A stretch of 52,482 nt of DNA from Candidatus Melainabacteria bacterium (GTDB lineage Bacteria; Cyanobacteriota; Vampirovibrionia; Obscuribacterales; Obscuribacteraceae). Numbering within the stretch: position 1 is the stretch's first letter; each line of letters begins with the position of its first letter. The notes beneath the pieces are model-generated. The model was not told the origin of the DNA and did not search any database. It saw nothing but the letters and a program-made list of their open reading frames with translations. A program made the translations under genes and the position numbers. Below are positions 33,625-42,728 of the stretch, one piece after another. The stretch is taken from the NCBI GenBank assembly GCA_016212515.1, contig JACRFZ010000056.1, positions 1-52,482 of the forward strand, given 5' to 3'.

Positions 33625-34359
33625 TCAGCGTCTTGTGCCAATGTGTAGTGCCACCGTCCCCAGTGCCAGGGGAATATGCTGAATATCTACAAGACCGGCG
33701 TTCTCGAACATCTCAGTGATTTTTTCCGGTTTAGGATAGGTGCTTAATGACTCGGGCAAATAGGTGTAGGCTTTTTTGTCGTTTTGCAAGATCCCGCCCA
33801 GCACCGGTACTACTTTTCCAAAGTAGGCTGAGAATACGGGCGCAAAGACCGGTACCTGGCAGTGACCGAGGTCGAGGTTTGCTACTTTGCCGCCGGGGCG
33901 GACCACGCGGGCCATTTCCGTGAGACCCTTTTGCAGGTCGGTGAGGTTTCTCAGACCGAAGCTGATTATGGCTCCGTCAAAGGAATTTCTCTCGAAAGGC
34001 AAGTTTTGAGCGTCGCCCCTCACGAAGTCGAGGATGGTCTGGGGTGGTATCTTACGCAGTTTGCGATGGGCTCTAATGTCGGCGATATCGAGCATATTCT
34101 GGGAAAAATCGAGGCCGGTTACGGTACTACCGGGGGCCGCCATGCGTGCCAGAAGTATGGAGAGGTCGCCGGTGCCGCAGCAAACATCGAGGAAGCGACC
34201 GGGACCGCCCACGTCAACTAGCTGGCCCACTGCGCGCATTTTCCAGGCTCTGTGCATGCCCATGCTGATTACATCGTTGGCCCGGTCGTAGCCGCCGGCG
34301 ATGCGCTCGAACTGGTCGTGCACGTAAGCTGCTTTTTCTTCTATGCTGGGAAGGGACAT
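33625..34359 (-). CDS. ubiE: Demethylmenaquinone/ubiquinone methyltransferase
   Basis: This is a class I SAM methyltransferase of the UbiE/MenG family: FERIAGGYDRANDVISMGMHRAWK, SAM motif FLDVCCGTGDLS (residues 57-68), GLDFSQNML, GDAQNLPF, ISFGLRNLTD and YLPESLSTYP. It methylates the quinone ring in menaquinone (or ubiquinone) biosynthesis. I start at ATG 34359, which leaves 14 bp after the secG stop; the longer frame would overlap secG. With the nearby sulfide:quinone oxidoreductase it points to a quinone-based respiratory chain, though the two are not co-transcribed. Confidence 0.93.
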   Translation of the reverse strand: MSLPSIEEKAAYVHDQFERIAGGYDRANDVISMGMHRAWKMRAVGQLVDVGGPGRFLDVCCGTGDLSILLARMAAPGSTVTGLDFSQNMLDIADIRAHRKLRKIPPQTILDFVRGDAQNLPFERNSFDGAIISFGLRNLTDLQKGLTEMARVVRPGGKVANLDLGHCQVPVFAPVFSAYFGKVVPVLGGILQNDKKAYTYLPESLSTYPKPEKITEMFENAGLVDIQHIPLALGTVALHIGTRR

Positions 34360-34373
34360 GAGGACACCAGGTG

Positions 34374-34607
34374 TTATTTTACGAAGCCGAACCCTACCAC
34401 AAGGCAATCCAGCATGAACAAACCGAAAACTATCCAGGTCAGGCGGTCAAGACCTGCTTCGGCCCCTCTTTTACCTGAAAATACCGTGGCGGCGGCGCCG
34501 ATTCCTGCCATACCATCGCCCTTCGGGGCATGCAGAAGAATCAGACCGATCAGGGAGACGGCCAGGACGGCACCGATTACTAGAAGAGCTATGTAAGCTG
34601 CACTCAT
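34374..34607 (-). CDS. secG: Preprotein translocase subunit SecG
   Basis: The 77-residue protein has two membrane segments (about 4-26 and 56-76) separated by the SecG loop: LLHAPKGDGMAGIGAAATVF with a following SGKRGAEAGLDRLT. SecG stimulates SecYE/SecA protein export. It is the first gene of the minus-strand run secG-ubiE-lpxB-ABC exporter-metalloprotease. It is divergent from the sulfide:quinone oxidoreductase across about 120 bp. Confidence 0.93.
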   Translation of the reverse strand: MSAAYIALLVIGAVLAVSLIGLILLHAPKGDGMAGIGAAATVFSGKRGAEAGLDRLTWIVFGLFMLDCLVVGFGFVK

Positions 34608-34731
34608 GAGTCTTTATCACTTATAAACTGGCAAATGCCTTTGTAGGACGGTAAAAATTATATCCTATATGCAAGCCGGGCTTGCCGAAGGTAAAGACAG
34701 CTGGTTCACTTAGCCGAAATAGAGGTGGGAC

Positions 34732-35937
34732 GTGTCCGACAAGAACAAATCAGGTAACCATCACAAGGTTGTAATAGTGGGTGGCGGCACTGCCGGAATC
34801 TCCGTAGCGGCAAGGCTCATGCGTGCCATAGGCGATGTAGACATTGCCCTGATCGAACCCTCGGAAAAGCACTATTACCAGCCTCTCTGGACCCTAGTGG
34901 GCGGAGGTATTTGCGACAAGACGGAGTCGGTGAAAGATGAATATTCGCTCATTCCTTCAGGGGTTAAATGGATCAAAGATAAGGTCTCTGATGTCAAGCC
35001 TGACTCCAATCTGGTTAAGCTGGCCTCAGGTGGCGAGGTTCATTATGACTATTTGATTCTCGCGCCCGGTTTGCAAATTGATTGGCATAAAATTCCCGGT
35101 TTGAGCGAGACTCTTGGGAAGAACGGCGTTTGCAGCAATTACAGCTATGAGCTGGTGGATAAGACCTGGGAGTTTATATCCAAGTTCAAGGGTGGCAATG
35201 CAGTCTTTACCCAGCCCAACACTCCCGTTAAGTGCGGCGGCGCTCCTCAGAAGATTGCTTATCTGGCGGAGGAAGCTTTCGTCAATAGCGGCGTGCGCGG
35301 GCGTAGTAAGGTCATATTCTGTTCCGCCAATGCGGGCATATTCTCAGTCAAAAAGTACGCCACCACGCTCTCCAAGGTGTTGGAGCGCAAGCAGATTGAA
35401 ACGAGGTTTCGCACAGACCTGGTCTCCATTAACGGTGCCGAGCACAAAGCTACTTTTAAGCATCTGGATACCGGTGCCGAGAGCACTATTGAGTTCGACA
35501 TGATCCACGTAACCCCGCCCATGAGCGCTCCCGACTTTATCAAAGGCTCTGCTGTTGCCGATCAAGCCGGTTGGGTGGATGTGGATAAGAACACTCTGCA
35601 GCATAAACGCTACGAGAATGTTTTTGCCCTTGGTGATGCTTCCAATTTGCCCACCTCTAAGACCGGAGCGGCAATTCGCAAGCAGTCACCGGTGGTAGTG
35701 GCGAACCTGATGGCGGCCATGCAGGGCAAGCCTCTTGTTCATCTGTATGATGGTTATACAAGTTGTCCTCTGGTCACGGGCTACAATAGTTTGATTCTGG
35801 CTGAATTCGATTACGACTTGCAGCCGCAGGAGACTTTCCCCTTCGATCAGTCTGAGGAAAGATATTCGATGTATGTTTTCAAAAAAGACATTCTGCCTCA
35901 GGTTTATTGGTACGGCATGATGAAAGGTCTGGTCTAA
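34732..35937 (+). CDS. Sulfide:quinone oxidoreductase-like flavoprotein (type II)
   Basis: An FAD Rossmann motif (VVIVGGGTAGISVAARL, residues 13-29), the HYYQPLWTLVGGG segment and cysteines C168 (TPVKCGGAPQK) and C345 (YTSCPLVTG) match type II SQR, the mitochondrial-like group. SQR oxidises sulfide and passes electrons to quinone at the inner membrane, often for detoxification. The start is GTG with GAGGTGGG upstream. A methyltransferase-like gene follows 6 bp later, in the same unit. Confidence 0.87.
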   Translation: MSDKNKSGNHHKVVIVGGGTAGISVAARLMRAIGDVDIALIEPSEKHYYQPLWTLVGGGICDKTESVKDEYSLIPSGVKWIKDKVSDVKPDSNLVKLASGGEVHYDYLILAPGLQIDWHKIPGLSETLGKNGVCSNYSYELVDKTWEFISKFKGGNAVFTQPNTPVKCGGAPQKIAYLAEEAFVNSGVRGRSKVIFCSANAGIFSVKKYATTLSKVLERKQIETRFRTDLVSINGAEHKATFKHLDTGAESTIEFDMIHVTPPMSAPDFIKGSAVADQAGWVDVDKNTLQHKRYENVFALGDASNLPTSKTGAAIRKQSPVVVANLMAAMQGKPLVHLYDGYTSCPLVTGYNSLILAEFDYDLQPQETFPFDQSEERYSMYVFKKDILPQVYWYGMMKGLV

Positions 35938-35943
35938 GTTCCA

Positions 35944-36861
35944 GTGTCCAGGGAAGAAGATTTGAAATTGCGTTCAGGCTCCGGCTCGCCCCCCGGTGTT
36001 CGCGCCATGGAAACTGCCGCTTCTCCTTGCGGTTCTGCCGGTGACAATGTTCGTACCGCTGCCGTGGCTAAGGCTTCCACCTCAGCTGCTCAGCAGTGCT
36101 TATCTTATGAGCGCTATTTGCGCCTTTCGGCAGCGGCTTCGGTACTGCTGTTATCTCGCCCTGAGATTAAGAACGGCGGCGGCGCCCCCACCGTTCTTAA
36201 ACTTGGCACTGCCGATGGTGCGCTGGCTCGCTTCTTGCCGGGTTGGAACCTGCATGTTTTGTCCGATGCCCTGGACGCTTCCAGCTCTTCTTGCGAAACA
36301 GGCGCCAAAAACAGGCAGGCACCAGATACCCTGCCTGATCAGTCTTTCGATGTGGTGGTGGCTCTAGGGGTGCTGGAGGGGGTGAATAGCGCCGGAAGGG
36401 AGCGTCTTCTGAAGGAGCTGGCCCGTTTGAGCCGTTTCCTTTGCGTGGTGGATATGCCTTCCAGGGCTCTTGTTAAGGCCTGGCCGCAGATCTTGGAATT
36501 GACCCTGGACGGTGAGATGCAGCGCAGTCAGTCCATCGGTTTGCCAGACAGTGCTTCCATCGGCACACTTTTTCGCAAAGCCGGGTTAAGTCATAAGTCT
36601 TACCTGCATACCGAGTTGGAGGCCTGGTTGCCTTTCGCCGCTCTTTCAGGTTTAAATCCGGTGGCCGGGCGCATGTTGGGGACTTATTTGATGGACCAGG
36701 TGTGCGAGCCGGGAGCGGGCATGCCTGCATTGAAGGCACGCCCGGTTCATGAGGTCGGAGCGCTCAGTGCTAAAGATTCACCGGGTGCAGTAGATTTGTC
36801 AGGTGAAAATACTGTAGCTGCAAATTATGCCTTTGAAATAATCGCCGCTCACCGCCCCTGA
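35944..36861 (+). CDS. Methyltransferase-like protein, degenerate
   Basis: The central part resembles a class I SAM-dependent fold: VLKLGTADGALARFLPG in place of the usual D/E-x-G-x-G motif I, then DQSFDVVVALGVLEGV as motif III/IV. The acidic residue at the end of motif II is unclear and the first Gly-rich loop is weak, so activity is doubtful. The N-terminal 50 residues are Ser/Ala/Gly-rich. The start is GTG, 6 bp after the SQR stop, so the two are probably translated together. Its function is unknown. Confidence 0.6.
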   Translation: MSREEDLKLRSGSGSPPGVRAMETAASPCGSAGDNVRTAAVAKASTSAAQQCLSYERYLRLSAAASVLLLSRPEIKNGGGAPTVLKLGTADGALARFLPGWNLHVLSDALDASSSSCETGAKNRQAPDTLPDQSFDVVVALGVLEGVNSAGRERLLKELARLSRFLCVVDMPSRALVKAWPQILELTLDGEMQRSQSIGLPDSASIGTLFRKAGLSHKSYLHTELEAWLPFAALSGLNPVAGRMLGTYLMDQVCEPGAGMPALKARPVHEVGALSAKDSPGAVDLSGENTVAANYAFEIIAAHRP

Positions 36862-36888
36862 GACATGGGACCATGGTGAGAAAATTCC

Positions 36889-37329
36889 TCAGGCCGTTGA
36901 CGGCGGCGTGTCGCGATCGAGAAATTTTTGCAGAATAATTGCGGCTGCTTGCTGATCTACAAGGGCTTTGTTGTGGCCTGTTTTGACCCCTTGAATGGTG
37001 AGGGTGCGAATGGCTGAAATGGTCGTTAGCCGTTCATCTTCATAGACGATCGGTAGTCCGGTTTCCCGGGCTAGTTTCTTGGCGAAAGATTTCACTTTCT
37101 CAGACTGCTCTCCCATGGAGCCGTCCATGTTTTGCGGCAGTCCCACCACGATTTGCACCGCACCATGGCGCATGGCAATGTTTTTCACTGCCTGCACATC
37201 ATTTTTTGTATTGGTGCGCTCGATTGTTTCAAGACCCGCTGCCGTCAGGTGCAAGGGATCGCTGATGGCGACTCCGATACGTCTGTCGCCTATGTCAAGA
37301 CCAATAATTCGTGGTTTTGCGTTACTCAT
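36889..37329 (-). CDS. yqgF: YqgF/RuvX Holliday junction resolvase-like protein
   Basis: The RNase H-like fold is shown by IIGLDIGDRRIGVAISD (catalytic-type D12), VVGLPQNMDGSMG, VYEDERLTT and the closing DQQAAAIILQ. YqgF acts in 16S rRNA 5' processing in E. coli and may act on branched DNA. I start at ATG 37329 (MSNAKPRIIGL), as homologues begin near this strand; a TTG at 37362 would add 11 residues. It is divergent from sixA. Confidence 0.92.
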   Translation of the reverse strand: MSNAKPRIIGLDIGDRRIGVAISDPLHLTAAGLETIERTNTKNDVQAVKNIAMRHGAVQIVVGLPQNMDGSMGEQSEKVKSFAKKLARETGLPIVYEDERLTTISAIRTLTIQGVKTGHNKALVDQQAAAIILQKFLDRDTPPSTA

Positions 37330-37391
37330 CAAAACAATATTACTACTAGAATATGGCTTCAAGATGAGCGTCTGTTTCTTTTGGGGTTGTA

Positions 37392-37895
37392 ATGAGACTA
37401 TATCTGGTGCGCCATGGCATCGCCGTCGAAGGATTAAAAGGCGGTATCACTCGCGATAGCGAACGCCCGCTTACGGATGAGGGGCGGGAGGAAATGAAGC
37501 TTGTGGCAAAGGCCCTGTGCAAAATGAACATCAAGGCCGATCTGGTCCTGTCCAGTCCTCTGGTGCGTGCTCGTCAAACTGCCGAATACATAGCGGAAGC
37601 CTTTGGTCTGGATGTGAAGTTGACTGACGCCCTGGCACCGGCTGTGAATCATACGCAGCTTTTCAAAAGCGTGGCCAGGCACGAAGGGGCGCGAGAGATT
37701 TTTCTGGTTGGACACGAACCGGATATGGGTATGCTGGTCGGTAATCTTATTTATGCCGGACCGACCTTTGAGATGCCCTTCAAGAAGGCCGGCGTCTGTC
37801 GCATCGACGTCGACTCAATGCCACCTTCCGGACCGGGCGTCTTGAAGTGGTATATGACACCAAAGATTGTCACCTCTTTGATGGGCAAGAACTAG
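37392..37895 (+). CDS. sixA: SixA-type phosphohistidine phosphatase
   Basis: The histidine phosphatase fold has the RHG motif at residues 7-9 (catalytic H8), SSPLVRARQTAEYI, and the second His H108 in FLVGHEPD. SixA removes phosphate from His-containing phosphotransfer proteins. At 167 residues it fits the family. It is divergent from yqgF and followed by a hairpin at 37933-37955. Confidence 0.88.
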   Translation: MRLYLVRHGIAVEGLKGGITRDSERPLTDEGREEMKLVAKALCKMNIKADLVLSSPLVRARQTAEYIAEAFGLDVKLTDALAPAVNHTQLFKSVARHEGAREIFLVGHEPDMGMLVGNLIYAGPTFEMPFKKAGVCRIDVDSMPPSGPGVLKWYMTPKIVTSLMGKN

Positions 37896-37932
37896 CTGCT
37901 TCAAAAGCGCGGCTGACCCGTGCAGAGGATTG

Positions 37933-37955
37933 GGACTGGAGGGCAACTCCAGTCC
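37933..37955 (+). terminator. Intrinsic terminator after sixA
   Basis: GGACTGGAG and CTCCAGTCC (9-bp perfect stem, GGCAA loop) are followed by ACACTTTTG. The hairpin lies between sixA and the convergent membrane-protein gene. Confidence 0.7.
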
Positions 37956-37995
37956 ACACTTTTGCTTGCACTTTCGCTTAGCTTAAGTATGTCTA

Positions 37996-39012
37996 TCAGG
38001 CCAGGGCTGCTGCCAGCGGTGCCGGCGGCTGGCAATTGACCCTTTCTGCTTCGGAGAGGGCCTCAGCTTCGATTGCCCAGACATAGAGGCAGGTGAAAAA
38101 GGCTGCTCTTATATAGATGGACATTGCCGTCACCAGAACTACCGACATGGCCCAGAAAGCGCCGCCGATCATGACGATAGGGGCGGTGGCCGGGATGTGG
38201 TTGAACCAGACGAAGGAATAACCGGCGACACCGCCTGTGCAGACGGCGAACATGACCAGTCGGTTGATGGTGTCGATACCGATTTCGCCTACACCGATGG
38301 CGATCAAGTTGCCCTGACCGATGCGGTCGGCCCGTTTAAGGGCGCCCCAGAAGGAGGTGCCTTCGATAACGATGGCAGGCAGAATCAAGTGTCCGGCCAT
38401 GGTCCAGAAAACTTCCACGATACTGGAAAGGAAGTTGATGCCCATGCCGAAGATGCCGGAACCGCGCTTGTCGCGCATGAAGCGGGCAATGCGTTTGGCG
38501 ATGAGGGTGACGATACCGAGTGTGATGATGGCCGGCAGCGAGCTGAAGACCGCTGCACAGGAAGTTGAGAACTTGCCGGAGCCTGCTCCTTCCGTCAAAT
38601 GGCTGTAGACCAGGGCGGTGGTCACCCCTTCCAGGAAGCGGTTGGTGAGCCACCAGAGTGAAAGAATGGCCACTACAGCCAGGACCGCGTCGGGGCTGGC
38701 TGCATCGGAGAGGGCCGAGAGACCGCTCTGGTCCCAGGGACCGTTGAGCGCCGTCTGGGCCATCATTTGCTGTATATCGGGTGCTTTGGGCATGGCGGCG
38801 GCTATGTGTGCAGCCCCGTGCTTGGCGGCTTTTGCGGCATGTCCGCCGTGCTCTGCCGCCAGTCTTGATTTGCCTTCCAGGAAGAGCAGAATGGCAAAGA
38901 AGAAGTTGCTGAAGACGGTCATGAGACCTGGAATCAGCAGGCGTTTGTCTTGCCAGCCCATTTTGATGGAGGCAAGAATTAGTTTCAGACCCCTTCCAAA
39001 TGATTCAAACAT
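37996..39012 (-). CDS. Polytopic membrane protein (DUF6159-like)
   Basis: The 338-residue protein has about six hydrophobic segments and a His/Ala-rich stretch (residues 52-72) that could bind metal. The segment VIEGTSFWGALKRADRI after a LILPAI strand, and the N-terminal FGRGLKLILASIKMGWQDKR, resemble the DUF6159/EI24-like membrane family. No enzymatic motif is seen. The start is ATG at 39012. It lies downstream of the acyl-CoA ligase on the same strand with a 148-bp gap. Confidence 0.7.
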   Translation of the reverse strand: MFESFGRGLKLILASIKMGWQDKRLLIPGLMTVFSNFFFAILLFLEGKSRLAAEHGGHAAKAAKHGAAHIAAAMPKAPDIQQMMAQTALNGPWDQSGLSALSDAASPDAVLAVVAILSLWWLTNRFLEGVTTALVYSHLTEGAGSGKFSTSCAAVFSSLPAIITLGIVTLIAKRIARFMRDKRGSGIFGMGINFLSSIVEVFWTMAGHLILPAIVIEGTSFWGALKRADRIGQGNLIAIGVGEIGIDTINRLVMFAVCTGGVAGYSFVWFNHIPATAPIVMIGGAFWAMSVVLVTAMSIYIRAAFFTCLYVWAIEAEALSEAERVNCQPPAPLAAALA

Positions 39013-39160
39013 GTTCGGTATGACCTCAGAGGCACATCAATTGATTTAGTAAGGTTTTCGACCCAGCTTTCGCTTGAGTCATCGCTTCAAAAAGGGGTTT
39101 CCAGAACCTGGAACCTCGCCATCATTGTAATTAGTTGCCAAGCGAATGTAAAGAACTTTT

Positions 39161-41011
39161 TTATCGTTTTTGCAGCCCATTTTCCACTTCCAGGTCCTCT
39201 TCGGGATAAAGAGCGTCTAATACCTGCCGGTATTTCTCCGTTACAAGCTTGCGCTTAACCTTGAAAGTGGGCGTCAGTTCATTGTCTTCAATGGTGAAGT
39301 CGCGATCGAGCAGGGCAAAACGCTTGATTCTCTCGAAGTTCGCCAGCCCCTCATTCTTTTGATTGACCGTACGTTCAATCTCCTGCCTGACCAGGGGATG
39401 TTCGGTCAATTCCTCCACTTCTTTGAAAGTGAGCTTGTTTTTCTCGGCAAAAGCCTTGAGCCCGTCTTTGTGGAGGGTGAAAAGACAGGTTATGAATTTG
39501 CGCCTATCCCCGTAAACCAGGCAGTGGCTTATGAGCGGATCGCCTTTGAAGAGATTTTCGATAAACTGCGGGGCCACGTGCTTGCCGCCGGCCGTGATGA
39601 TGATGTCTTTCTTCCGGTCTTTTATCTTAATAAAGCCGTCCTGGTCGATTTCAGCAATATCGCCGGTCTTGAACCAGCCGTCTTCAAAGGCCTCTGCGGT
39701 GGCTTCCTGATTTTTGTAATAGCCGGAAAAGACCGAACCGCCCTTCACCAGCAGCTCTCCGTCAGCGGCAATTTTAACTTCCACACCCATAAGGGCCTTG
39801 CCCACTGTGCCGGGTCGGTTCTGGGTCGGTGTATTACAGGCAACTGGGGCGCAGGTTTCCGTCAGTCCGTAGCCTTCCACGATGGTCAGACCGATGGTGT
39901 CGAAGAAGTCCTGTACCTCTTTGGGCAGAGGAGCGGCGCCGGAAACCAGCATGCGCAGTCGCCCGCCGAAACGGCGCCGAATTTTTGAGAAAACCAGGCG
40001 GTCTGCCGCCCGTAGTTCGGCCTGGTGCAGTTGCTTTACCAGGCTGGGTTTGGCGGTCAGCACCTTCTCATCTTCATGGTACTTGCGGCCCAGGGAGAGT
40101 GCCCAGCGAATCAGTATTTGCTGCGGCTTTGGCAGTTTCTTCGATTCAAATTGAATGCGCTGATAGGCTTTCTCGTAAAAGCGGGGTACGCCGTTGATGA
40201 TGGTGGGGTGCGTCTCCACCATGTTGCGGGGCACTGTTTCAATGGCTTCCGCATAGGCCATGGTGATGCCGAAATAGATGCAGAGAAACTGACCGCCCAC
40301 CCGTTCGTAGACATGGGAAAGGGGCAGGAACGACAGTACCAGGTCTTGTTCTTTGAACTCGAGGCGATTGCCGATGGCCCGGCAAACGCTGATGATATTG
40401 CCGTGGGAAATCATTACCCCTTTGGGCACGCCGGTAGTGCCAGAGGTGTAGACAATGGAAGCTAAATCTTCCGGCCCGACGGAGTTTTTCAGTGTTTCGA
40501 GAAATTCCTTGTGGGCCAACTGGTAGATTTCGCCGTCTTTCAACAAATCGTCCCAGGTCATAATGCGAAGGTCGGGACGGGAAGGCGGCGCCTCTCCCTT
40601 CATGAGCACCACGAATTTGAGTTTTTCCGGCAGGGTGGAGATCTGTAAAACCTTGTGCAGTTGTGCCTCGTCCTCAATCATGATGCAGCGACAATCGCTG
40701 TGCTTGATCAAATACTCTACTTCCGGCACCGCCAGTGTCGGATAAATCGGGACCGTTACTGCCTTCAATGAAAGAGCCGCGAGGTCGGACCAGGTCCAGC
40801 GAGGGTTGGGCTGTGAAAGGATGGCCACATGGCTACCTTGCTCAATGCCGTTTTTAGCCAGACCGGCCATGGCCAGATCCACGATAAGTCCGTGCTCTCG
40901 CCAGATTACCGAGTTGTATTCACCTTTCACCTTGTGCAAAATCGCCGGCTTGTCCGCTTTATCTCGGACTTGCTTCCAGAAGGCATCGACGATGGTTTTG
41001 CTTGTTTCCAT
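39161..41011 (-). CDS. Long-chain acyl-CoA ligase (FadD15/FAA1-like)
   Basis: This AMP-forming ligase of 616 residues has YTSGTTGVPKGVMISHGN (P-loop), LSFLPLSHVYER, EGYGLTETCAP, GWFKTGDIAEID and DRKKDIIITAGGKHVAPQFI. It activates long-chain fatty acids to CoA esters at the inner membrane. I start at ATG 41011 (METSKTIVDAF); a TTG at 41032 would overlap cutA. It forms a unit with cutA and the fusion protein at 41350. A second ligase of a different subgroup lies at 43994. Confidence 0.88.
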   Translation of the reverse strand: METSKTIVDAFWKQVRDKADKPAILHKVKGEYNSVIWREHGLIVDLAMAGLAKNGIEQGSHVAILSQPNPRWTWSDLAALSLKAVTVPIYPTLAVPEVEYLIKHSDCRCIMIEDEAQLHKVLQISTLPEKLKFVVLMKGEAPPSRPDLRIMTWDDLLKDGEIYQLAHKEFLETLKNSVGPEDLASIVYTSGTTGVPKGVMISHGNIISVCRAIGNRLEFKEQDLVLSFLPLSHVYERVGGQFLCIYFGITMAYAEAIETVPRNMVETHPTIINGVPRFYEKAYQRIQFESKKLPKPQQILIRWALSLGRKYHEDEKVLTAKPSLVKQLHQAELRAADRLVFSKIRRRFGGRLRMLVSGAAPLPKEVQDFFDTIGLTIVEGYGLTETCAPVACNTPTQNRPGTVGKALMGVEVKIAADGELLVKGGSVFSGYYKNQEATAEAFEDGWFKTGDIAEIDQDGFIKIKDRKKDIIITAGGKHVAPQFIENLFKGDPLISHCLVYGDRRKFITCLFTLHKDGLKAFAEKNKLTFKEVEELTEHPLVRQEIERTVNQKNEGLANFERIKRFALLDRDFTIEDNELTPTFKVKRKLVTEKYRQVLDALYPEEDLEVENGLQKR

Positions 41012-41021
41012 GGTTGCGGGA

Positions 41022-41345
41022 TTACTTCTCAAGACTTCCTAAGAGCCAGCCGATATATTCCTTCGAGCCTTTTTCCACAGGCAGGGCAAGAACCTCAGGC
41101 ACATCATAAGAGTGAAGTGCTTTTACCCTCGCTTCGAGTCTAGCGTAAAAATCGGTCGAGGTTTTCATGACAAGCAGGCTTTCTTCATCCTTGACCACCT
41201 CACCTTGCCAGGAGTAAACCGAAGTGACCCGGGGCACGATGTTCACACAAGCAACCAGTTTCTCTTGCACCAGTGTTTCGGCTAAAGCCGCGGCTTTATC
41301 CTGGGGACAGGTAACATAAACAACCAGTACTTTAGCCTCGCTCAC
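41022..41345 (-). CDS. cutA: CutA divalent-cation tolerance protein
   Basis: The 107-residue trimeric CutA1 has VVYVTCPQDKAAALAETLV, KLVACVNIVPRVTSVYSW, KDEESLLVMKT and the signature HSYDVPEVLALPV. The fold is close to PII signal proteins; metal tolerance is the classical phenotype. The start is GTG, four bases after the preceding stop, so it is translated with the upstream fusion gene. Confidence 0.93.
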   Translation of the reverse strand: MSEAKVLVVYVTCPQDKAAALAETLVQEKLVACVNIVPRVTSVYSWQGEVVKDEESLLVMKTSTDFYARLEARVKALHSYDVPEVLALPVEKGSKEYIGWLLGSLEK

Positions 41346-41349
41346 CGGG

Positions 41350-42465
41350 CTAGTACCGTTTCATGGTGGAGAGTTCCGCGCCGCATTCCGTCAAGAAGGC
41401 CGTGAGGCTGTCGGCTGCTTTGTTGAAGAGCATGCCCTGTAGCCGGGGCATGCGGTAGCGCTTGGACATTCGCACCGAAAGTACCGGCACTTTCATCTCT
41501 TCGGCGATAAAGCCGGCCAGGGGCTTGATGTAGTCATCTTGCTTCTGGGGACCGATCTCCTCCAGGGCTCCAAGCTTGAGTCTGAGCCTGTTTTCGAAGT
41601 CGTAACCCTTGCTTTCACCGTAGAAGGAGATTTGCAGACCCGGGGCCTCCTGCCAGGTTGCCCCCATGAGCATGAAAACCAGACCAACCTGTCCGTTCTT
41701 GATGACGTCTTTGATGATGGCCTTGAACGGCGTGTCCTGGTAATAGCAGGGATCTGCCACCAGGCAGTAATTGGAGCTGAGGGTGTGGCAGCCCGTGCGG
41801 CGGTTCATCAGGGCAGCCATGGCACCTGTGAAAGATTCTTGCTCTTGAAATTCGCCTTCCCTGAAAAATGCAGTGGCATGGGGAGCCAGCACCAGAATCG
41901 GCAATTGCCCGCCCATAAACTTGTAGTCGGGCTCGCCGTAGGGAGGCATCTGCTCGTATCTTTCCGCCAGTTGGCTTTCATAGTGGATGGCCCAGTCAAC
42001 CGGGGCGGAGCGAGGCTGATTACCTATGATGTACCGGAGGGCCAGGTCGATGTAGTTAAATCTTGCCTGAGAATGGCTTGCTACCCAGGGGCTGAAGGGG
42101 GCAGCTCCGAAGACGGTGACCAGCTTACCGCTTCTGTGGGCGTAGAAGATTTCCATGGCGGTGCCGTAGTTGGCCCGCTCTATATTGGCCAATAAGCCGT
42201 CGCTCTGGTCTATCAGTTCGAGGGCGCGGCGCACCCGCTGATCGGAAGTGCCGGCCAAATCGATGGCTTCGTCAAAATTAAATTCCGTCTCCGTCCAGGG
42301 CAATTCCAGTGGATTGATTACCTTGAGACCATGGTTTGTCAGCCTGGTCATGGCAAAGGTGCGCCAGTCGGCCTGGGAACTGCTGTTGCGGGCGGCCGTG
42401 TTCTGCACCTGGCTGAGTTCGCCAGGGTCTATGGAAGCGCCGGTGAGGTATATGGACGACAACAT
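41350..42465 (-). CDS. Deoxyribosyltransferase-like/amidohydrolase-like fusion
   Basis: Residues 1-145 resemble nucleoside 2-deoxyribosyltransferase: YLTGASI, INPLELP, LIDQSDGLLANI (D89) and GTAMEIFYAH (E105 in the nucleophile position). Residues 185-371 resemble the N-formylglutamate amidohydrolase fold: ILVLAPHATAF (H196), EFQEQESFTGAM (E208/E210), LVADPCYY (D238). The usual DLHG His is absent (FMLMGA, about 264-269), so hydrolase activity is uncertain. The fusion is unusual, and both assignments are from motif patterns only. It is first in the unit with cutA and the acyl-CoA ligase. Confidence 0.6.
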   Translation of the reverse strand: MLSSIYLTGASIDPGELSQVQNTAARNSSSQADWRTFAMTRLTNHGLKVINPLELPWTETEFNFDEAIDLAGTSDQRVRRALELIDQSDGLLANIERANYGTAMEIFYAHRSGKLVTVFGAAPFSPWVASHSQARFNYIDLALRYIIGNQPRSAPVDWAIHYESQLAERYEQMPPYGEPDYKFMGGQLPILVLAPHATAFFREGEFQEQESFTGAMAALMNRRTGCHTLSSNYCLVADPCYYQDTPFKAIIKDVIKNGQVGLVFMLMGATWQEAPGLQISFYGESKGYDFENRLRLKLGALEEIGPQKQDDYIKPLAGFIAEEMKVPVLSVRMSKRYRMPRLQGMLFNKAADSLTAFLTECGAELSTMKRY

Positions 42466-42532
42466 TGGCTATTGCTTACCCCTCCTGCTGTTCAGGACTA
42501 CCCTGGGAACCGAGCAGTTCCGAACTGACTGC

Positions 42533-42673
42533 GTGAAGATCGTTAATACTCCTCTATATACCACAGGGGCTGGGTTTTGCACCAACCAGCAGGATATATG
42601 CTCGGCATGTACCGGGGGCTATAGCTGCATCACTCAAGGCTCTCCGGTTGTATGTTCGTTACTGGTGTACTAG
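42533..42673 (+). CDS. Possible 46-residue Cys-rich peptide
   Basis: The gap 42466-42878 has no long gene. A GTG at 42533 opens a 46-codon frame with five Cys at positions 16, 23, 26, 32 and 41, including a CSAC pair. No ribosome site and no signal peptide are seen. A small metal-binding or disulfide peptide is possible, but chance is equally likely. A 7-bp hairpin (42692-42719) follows. Confidence 0.2.
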   Translation: MKIVNTPLYTTGAGFCTNQQDICSACTGGYSCITQGSPVVCSLLVY

Positions 42674-42728
42674 TTGCAAATGCCTGAGATTGTCGCCCCG
42701 GGCTGCAAAAACGGGCGACGTCTAGTTA

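Noticed and set aside
39097..39116. GGTTTCCAG...CTGGAACC hairpin between two membrane/lipid genes
   Set aside because: The arms carry a bulge and no T-run follows, so a terminator call is not supported.
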